Source: Fidelibacterota bacterium
GTDB taxonomy: Bacteria > Bipolaricaulota > Bipolaricaulia > UBA7950 > UBA9294
DNA: 9,327 nucleotides
Reading direction: 5' to 3'
Assembly: GCA_024278395.1 (NCBI GenBank)
Contig: JAJRTG010000026.1
Span: forward strand, 1-9,327
Within the stretch, counting starts at the first letter, position 1, and each line of letters opens with the position of its first letter. The notes beneath the pieces were generated by a model. That model did not search any database. It was not told the origin of the DNA and saw only the letters and a program-made list of their open reading frames with translations. The translations under genes and the position numbers were made by a program. Below are positions 6,215 through 9,327 of this stretch, in pieces.

Positions 6215-6243
6215 TTGAAATCCCTCTCCATGCCCCCTAGAAT
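6215..6243 (+). promoter_or_regulatory. Sigma70 promoter for tRNA-Ser and SRP RNA
   Basis: TTGAAA (6215-6220, 5/6), a 17-bp spacer and TAGAAT (6238-6243, 5/6) make one of the best promoters in the window. Transcription should begin near 6250, only a few bases before the mature tRNA 5' end at 6254. The first base of GGAGGGG sits about 11 nt downstream of the -10 box. Confidence 0.8.
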
Positions 6244-6253
6244 GAGTGGGCAC

Positions 6254-6343
6254 GGAGGGGTGGGTGAGCGGTCGAAGCCACCTGTCTGGAGAACAGGTGT
6301 ACCCGTCAGGGTACCGCGGGTTCAAATCCCGCCCCCTCCGCCA
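6254..6343 (+). tRNA. tRNA-Ser (anticodon GGA)
   Basis: This 90-nt class II tRNA has an acceptor stem GGAGGGG / CCCCTCC, discriminator G and encoded CCA. The short D stem is GGT/GCC, as usual for serine tRNAs. The anticodon stem CCTGT/ACAGG carries loop CTGGAGA, giving anticodon GGA, which reads UCC and UCU. The long variable arm is GTACCC-GTCA-GGGTAC and the T stem is GCGGG / CCCGC with loop TTCAAAT. The 6-bp variable arm and discriminator G both agree with serine identity. It follows its promoter directly and ends about 4 nt before the SRP RNA. Confidence 0.97.
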
Positions 6344-6347
6344 GTCC

Positions 6348-6569
6348 GCCTGTGCTAGGTGGGGGGCTAGCGGTCCCCTGCATCCACAACCCGCTACAGT
6401 GGAGCCGAAGGGTCCCCTGAGGGGGAGAGTGGTGAGGTCGAGCAGCGGGCAAGCGGTGTTGAGGGCTGAGCCCTCTGCGGCGCACGCCGGTGAACCCCGT
6501 CAGGCCCGGAAGGGAGCAGCGGTAAGCTGGCCTCTGCGGGTGTTAGAGGACCACTTAGCCTGAGCTGGC
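6348..6569 (+). ncRNA. ffs: Signal recognition particle RNA, large form with Alu domain
   Basis: SRP RNA binds Ffh and targets ribosomes making membrane proteins to FtsY. The conserved domain IV hairpin is present: GTCAGGCCCGGAAGGGAGCAGC with a GGAA tetraloop (about 6499-6520), inside GCCGG...CTGGC. Upstream, GTGCTAGGTGGGG, CTAGCGG and CCCGCTAC with AGCCGAAGG (about 6353-6410) match the Alu domain of bacterial large SRP RNAs (Bacillus, Deinococcus), so this is not the short 4.5S form. The ends are estimates: GCC..GCTAGG at the 5' end can pair with CCT(G)AGC.GGC at the 3' end. AGTGGT (6429-6434) pairs with ACCACT (6550-6555) in helix 5. It has no promoter of its own and probably shares the tRNA-Ser transcript. 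I see no clear U-tract terminator after it. Confidence 0.92.
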
Positions 6570-6584
6570 TACCCGCGTAGCGCT

Positions 6585-6602
6585 CGTCGCTTTCCTTCGA
6601 CG
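6585..6602. repeat. Small inverted repeat between convergent SRP RNA and RlpA-like gene
   Basis: CGTCG / CGACG with an 8-nt loop lies between the SRP RNA 3' end and the stop of the RlpA-like gene, which is read from the opposite strand. There is no T-tract on either side, so a terminator role is doubtful. Confidence 0.2.
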
Positions 6603-6619
6603 GGGCCACGCACAGGCGG

Positions 6620-7000
6620 CTATTTCTTGGGCCAGCGGAGTATCCGCAATCCCACCTTGGTGATCCCTTTATCGATGATCCCCAGTTTCTCCGCCGCGCC
6701 CTTGGACAGATCGATGATCCTCCCCTCGATGAACGGGCCGCGGTCGTTGATCCGCACGATCACGCTCTTGCCCGTCTCCAGGTCGACCACCTGAACGATC
6801 GTGCCGAACGGGAGGGTCTTGTGCGCGGCGCTGATCCCGTTCATGTCGTAGATCTCCCCGTTCGCTGTGCGCCGGCCGTCGAAGCCCGGTCCGTACCAGG
6901 AGGCGATCCCCACCTCGTAGTAAGGCCCGTAGAATTGATACGCGAGAACCGCACCGAGGAGGGCGACGACGGTGAGGACGTAAATCATTAACTCCTTCAT
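6620..7000 (-). CDS. rlpA: RlpA-like double-psi beta-barrel protein (septal lytic transglycosylase family)
   Basis: RlpA proteins cleave peptidoglycan glycan strands, preferring those without stem peptides, and act in the cell wall. The 126-residue protein has an N-terminal membrane helix (about 5-22) in place of a lipoprotein signal (no cysteine), then a double-psi beta-barrel domain (29-123). Family motifs are complete: GIASWYGPGFDGRRTANGE, AAHKTLPFGT, VRINDRGPF and GRIIDLS. Glu49, Asp52 and His60 have the same spacing as the catalytic residues of Pseudomonas RlpA (E120, D123, H131). There is no C-terminal SPOR domain, so septal targeting would need another route. ATG 6998-7000 lies exactly 6 nt after a TATAAT box with no Shine-Dalgarno, suggesting a leaderless mRNA. 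ATG 6986-6988, with AAGGAG 3 nt upstream, is an alternative start. Confidence 0.93.
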   Translation of the reverse strand: MKELMIYVLTVVALLGAVLAYQFYGPYYEVGIASWYGPGFDGRRTANGEIYDMNGISAAHKTLPFGTIVQVVDLETGKSVIVRINDRGPFIEGRIIDLSKGAAEKLGIIDKGITKVGLRILRWPKK

Positions 7001-7006
7001 GCCGCC

Positions 7007-7012
7007 ATTATA
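7007..7012 (-). promoter_or_regulatory. -10 box placing the transcription start on the RlpA-like ATG
   Basis: TATAAT is a perfect hexamer on the minus strand. Counting it as -12 to -7, base +1 is the A of ATG at 7000. The -35 region is poor (TGGCAT at 7031-7036 with an 18-bp spacer). The box lies in the 21-bp gap after the DUF2227-type gene. Confidence 0.45.
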
Positions 7013-7021
7013 ATCCTATAG

Positions 7022-7498
7022 TCACCGACGATGCCACCTTTTCCATCTCGACCAGACGCGATCGACCAGGATGTGCACCTGGTTGGGGAGGTAAAGGCCG
7101 AGGAGGACCGAACCGATAATCCCCTTCCGCGGCAAGATGAACCCTATTCCCCGTCCGGTGAGAGCGTTCCACCCCCACGCTACCAAGAGGAGGAGCCCCC
7201 CGAGGTAGCCGATGCGGGTGAACGGCCCGAAGACAAGGTGGTGAGAGGTGCGCCGGTGCCGGAAGACCTTGGAGTACGGATACCAAAGCACTCTGCCGAT
7301 CCCCCACCGCCGCACCGCCCGGCTCTCCCACAGGTCGAGGTCTGGGCTGAGGAACAGGCTGGAGAAGATGTAACAGAGAAGGAACACGCCAAGCCCCAGC
7401 CCAGGAATTAACCCCATCCGGCACAGGATCTCCCCTCCGATCCCGAGAAGAAACAGCAACCCGATCTCCAGCTTAAGGTGGACCCGTCCGGAAGGCAT
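7022..7498 (-). CDS. DUF2227-type predicted metal-binding membrane protein
   Basis: The 158-residue membrane protein resembles the DUF2227 family, annotated as putative metal-binding and related to the YdjM/DUF457 membrane-bound hydrolase-like group. The signature order is visible: N-terminal MPSGRVH (His7), SPDLDLWESRAVRRWG (Asp53, Asp55), WYPYSKVFRHRRTSHH (His81, His86, His87), and a distal LYLPNQVHILVD (His142, Asp146). These are plausible metal ligands. About four membrane helices are seen (11-27, 33-50, 95-113, 124-140). No biochemical function is established for this family. The start is the only good one, but it has no Shine-Dalgarno and sits 7 nt after a TTAAAT box, so it may be leaderless. 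It lies 21 nt upstream of the RlpA-like gene and is divergent from groESL. Confidence 0.8.
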   Translation of the reverse strand: MPSGRVHLKLEIGLLFLLGIGGEILCRMGLIPGLGLGVFLLCYIFSSLFLSPDLDLWESRAVRRWGIGRVLWYPYSKVFRHRRTSHHLVFGPFTRIGYLGGLLLLVAWGWNALTGRGIGFILPRKGIIGSVLLGLYLPNQVHILVDRVWSRWKRWHRR

Positions 7499-7505
7499 GA
7501 GCAGA

Positions 7506-7533
7506 ATTTAACGTCTCGATCAACCTTCGACAA
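7506..7533 (-). promoter_or_regulatory. Candidate promoter of the DUF2227-type gene
   Basis: On the minus strand, -35 TTGTCG (7528-7533, 4/6), a 16-bp spacer and -10 TTAAAT (7506-7511, 4/6) end 7 nt before ATG 7496-7498. This puts transcription start at or next to the start codon. It is back to back with the groESL promoter. Confidence 0.4.
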
Positions 7534-7548
7534 TCATCCTTCCACCCC

Positions 7549-7577
7549 TTGACCGGGAGGGGACCGCCGAGTAAAAT
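7549..7577 (+). promoter_or_regulatory. Sigma70 promoter of groESL
   Basis: TTGACC (7549-7554, 5/6), a 17-bp spacer and TAAAAT (7572-7577, 5/6) form a strong vegetative promoter. The predicted start near 7584 falls inside the left arm of CIRCE, so a bound repressor would block initiation. Confidence 0.85.
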
Positions 7578-7580
7578 GAG

Positions 7581-7607
7581 TTAGCAAGCCCGAGGTATGA
7601 GTGCTAA
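7581..7607 (+). promoter_or_regulatory. CIRCE operator (HrcA binding site)
   Basis: TTAGCAAGC, 9 nt, then GAGTGCTAA matches the CIRCE consensus TTAGCACTC-N9-GAGTGCTAA with a perfect right arm and two mismatches in the left arm. HrcA represses groESL and dnaK operons from this site and is released on heat shock. The site implies an hrcA gene elsewhere in the genome. Confidence 0.93.
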
Positions 7608-7633
7608 AAATTACCTATAGAGGAGGTTCAACG

Positions 7634-7906
7634 ATGAAGATCAAGCCGTTGGGAAACAGAATCCTGGCGAAAAAGATCGAGGAAGAAGAGCGGCGGACCC
7701 CCGGAGGGATCGTCCTACCGGAGAGCGCGAAGAGCGACAAGATCGTGCGCGCCAAGGTCATCGCCGTCGGCTCGAATGAGAAGATCGAAGTGAAGGAAGG
7801 GGACGAGATCATCGTCTCCAGCTTCGCCGGGACGGAGGTGGAGATGGGTGAAGACAAGCTCCTCCTGGTGAAGGCGACCGACGTACTCGCAGTGATCGAA
7901 GAATAA
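7634..7906 (+). CDS. groES: Co-chaperonin GroES (Hsp10)
   Basis: GroES forms the heptameric lid that closes the GroEL folding chamber. The 90-residue protein is slightly shorter than the usual 94-97. It shows N-terminal KIKPLGNRILAKK, a mobile loop (about 17-35) with the hydrophobic IVL tripeptide (26-28) that docks on GroEL, the roof region (SNEKIEVKEGDEIIV) and C-terminal KATDVLAVIEE. The loop reads ERRTPGGIVLPESAKSD, with Arg-Arg-Thr before PGG. I start at ATG 7634-7636 because AGGAGG lies 7 nt upstream. An in-frame upstream start at 7601 lies inside CIRCE and lacks a ribosome site. Transcription is from the CIRCE-controlled promoter and groEL follows after 13 nt. Confidence 0.97.
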   Translation: MKIKPLGNRILAKKIEEEERRTPGGIVLPESAKSDKIVRAKVIAVGSNEKIEVKEGDEIIVSSFAGTEVEMGEDKLLLVKATDVLAVIEE

Positions 7907-7919
7907 AGGGGGTAGGAGA

Positions 7920-9327
7920 ATGGCGAAAGAGGTCATATTCGGAGAGGAAGCCCGCCGCAAGATGAAGGCGGGGATCGACAAACTGGCGGACGCGGTGCGG
8001 ATCACCCTCGGTCCGCGCGGTCGTAACGTGATCATCGACAAGAAGTTCGGCAGCCCCGACATCACCAACGACGGGGTGACGATCGCCCAGGAGCAGGAGT
8101 ACAAGGACGAATTCGAGAACATGGGCGCCCAACTCGTGAAGGAGGTCGCGTCCAAGACGAACGATATCGCCGGTGACGGGACGACCACGGCGACGATCCT
8201 CGCCCACGCGATGATCGAGGAGGGGTTCAAGAACGTCGCCGCCGGGGCGAACCCGATGGAGCTGAAGCGCGGGTTGGAGAAGGGAGCGGCGAAGATCGTC
8301 GAGGAGCTCGGCAAGCAGAGCCGCGCCCTGAAGACGAAGGAAGAGACCGCGCAGGTGGCGACGATCTCCGCCAACGACGAGGCGATCGGGAAGATCATCG
8401 CCGACGCGATGGAGGCGGTCGGCGAGGACGGCGTGATCACCGTCGAGGACTCGGACACGATCGAGACCTACTATGAGGTCGTGGAGGGGATGCAGTTCGA
8501 CCGCGAGTACATCTCCCCCTACTTCGTCACCGATCCGAAGAAGATGGAGGTCGTGCTCGAGGATCCGTACATCCTGATCACCGACCGCGAGCTGAAGAAC
8601 GCGATCGACCTCGTTCCGCTCCTGGAGAAGGTGGCCCAGACCGGCAAGCCCCTCCTGGTGATCGCCAAGGACGTGACCGGTGAGGCGCTAACCACCCTTG
8701 TGCTGAACAAGCTGAAGGGGACCCTCACCAGCTGCGCGGTGAAGGCGCCCGGATTCGGCGACCGGCGCAAGGCGATGCTCGAGGACATCGCGATCCTCAC
8801 CGGCGGTACCGTGGTCGCGGAGGACGCCGGGATGCAGATCAAGGACACCACCCTGGACATGCTCGGCCGCGCCGAGAGGGTGAAGGTCGACCACGACAAC
8901 ACCACGATCATCGGCGGGAAGGGTAAGCCGGAGGCGATCAGGGGCCGCATCGAGCAGATCGAGGCCCAGATCGAGACGACCGACTCCGACTACGACCGCG
9001 AGAAGCTGGAGGAGCGGAAGGCGAAGCTCGCCGGCGGAGTTGCGGTGATCAAGGTCGGAGCGGCGACCGAGACCGAGCTCTCCGAGAAGAAGCATCGGAT
9101 GGAGGACGCGCTCGAGGCGACCAAGGCCGCCGTCGACGAGGGGATCCTCCCCGGTGGTGGGACGGCCCTGATCAACGCGGCCAAGGCGCTCGATGGGCTC
9201 AAGCTAGAGGGCGACGAGCAGATCGGGGTGAACATCCTGCGCAAGGCGATCGAGGCCCCGCTGCGCCAGTTGGCGGACAACGCCGGCTACGAGGGCGCGA
9301 TCATCGTGGAGAAGGTGAAGGAGCAGA
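7920..9327 (+). CDS. groEL: Chaperonin GroEL (Hsp60), C-terminus cut by window edge
   Basis: GroEL is the ATP-driven double-ring chaperonin that folds proteins with GroES. The frame runs open from ATG 7920-7922 (GGTAGGAGA just upstream) to the window end, giving 469 of about 540 residues. The equatorial domain has ITLGPRGRNV, ITNDG and the nucleotide signature GDGTTTAT (about 86-93). The hinge and apical domain show TISAND, VVEGMQFDREYISPYF and KAPGFGDRRKAMLEDIA (about 275-291). The second equatorial part shows KLAGGVAVIKVGAATE, the catalytic Asp in MEDALEATKAAVDEG (about 396) and LPGGGTAL. Residues 57-63 read AQEQEYKD where most GroELs have AKEIELED. The C-terminal tail (GGM repeats or otherwise) is outside the window. 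It is the second gene of the CIRCE-regulated operon. Confidence 0.97.
   Translation, partial: MAKEVIFGEEARRKMKAGIDKLADAVRITLGPRGRNVIIDKKFGSPDITNDGVTIAQEQEYKDEFENMGAQLVKEVASKTNDIAGDGTTTATILAHAMIEEGFKNVAAGANPMELKRGLEKGAAKIVEELGKQSRALKTKEETAQVATISANDEAIGKIIADAMEAVGEDGVITVEDSDTIETYYEVVEGMQFDREYISPYFVTDPKKMEVVLEDPYILITDRELKNAIDLVPLLEKVAQTGKPLLVIAKDVTGEALTTLVLNKLKGTLTSCAVKAPGFGDRRKAMLEDIAILTGGTVVAEDAGMQIKDTTLDMLGRAERVKVDHDNTTIIGGKGKPEAIRGRIEQIEAQIETTDSDYDREKLEERKAKLAGGVAVIKVGAATETELSEKKHRMEDALEATKAAVDEGILPGGGTALINAAKALDGLKLEGDEQIGVNILRKAIEAPLRQLADNAGYEGAIIVEKVKEQ

Noticed and set aside
6246..6563. Plus-strand frame of 105 codons across tRNA-Ser and SRP RNA
   Set aside because: It is entirely inside two clear structural RNA genes.
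7715..8458. Minus-strand frame of 247 codons opposite groES/groEL
   Set aside because: It is antisense to unmistakable GroES and GroEL sequence, and its Ser/Pro/Ala-rich translation has no domain, so it is an antisense artefact.

Overview
The window reads as ordinary chromosomal DNA of a GC-rich bacterium, with no mobile element, CRISPR array or phage gene. Evidence for a bacterium: sigma70-type promoters, Shine-Dalgarno sites, a CIRCE operator at groESL, YajC, MgtE, an OmpR-type two-component system, and a large SRP RNA that keeps an Alu domain. The large SRP RNA, CIRCE and several signals compatible with leaderless transcripts fit a lineage outside Proteobacteria. A deep-branching phylum such as Bipolaricaulota, Deinococcota or Chloroflexota is possible, but this is a guess from gene style and not a demonstrated placement.

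Layout. Positions 1-2035 (minus strand) hold a tight cluster read mgtE, a six-TM protein of unknown function, then yajC (cut by the left edge). Positions 2036-2307 are intergenic, with the mgtE -10 box and two inverted repeats. Positions 2308-6068 (minus) hold two adjacent transcription units: a SHOCT-domain membrane protein with a secreted, duplicated beta-barrel protein (5712-6068, 4712-5680), and an OmpR-family response regulator with its histidine kinase (3821-4561, 2308-3840). A perfect 12-bp terminator stem separates the units and abuts the -35 box of the regulator promoter. Positions 6215-6569 (plus) hold one strong promoter followed by tRNA-Ser(GGA) and, about 4 nt later, the SRP RNA. 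Positions 6620-7498 (minus) hold an RlpA-like murein enzyme and a DUF2227-type membrane protein. Positions 7549-9327 (plus) hold a sigma70 promoter overlapping CIRCE, groES, and groEL (cut by the right edge).

How the genes may work together. The most interesting block is 2308-6154. A kinase with an extracytoplasmic sensor domain, its regulator, a small SHOCT membrane protein and a secreted two-domain protein lie together. Upstream of the SHOCT gene is an 11-bp-period direct repeat (CTTAATC-N4-CTTAATC) of the geometry that OmpR/PhoB-type regulators bind. I infer a small envelope-sensing module in which the regulator may control the SHOCT/secreted-protein operon. The rest is housekeeping: magnesium uptake, Sec accessory function, co-translational targeting RNA, murein remodelling and chaperonin. 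Every translation start that differs from the longest reading frame was chosen from the Shine-Dalgarno position or because a promoter excludes the upstream codon.
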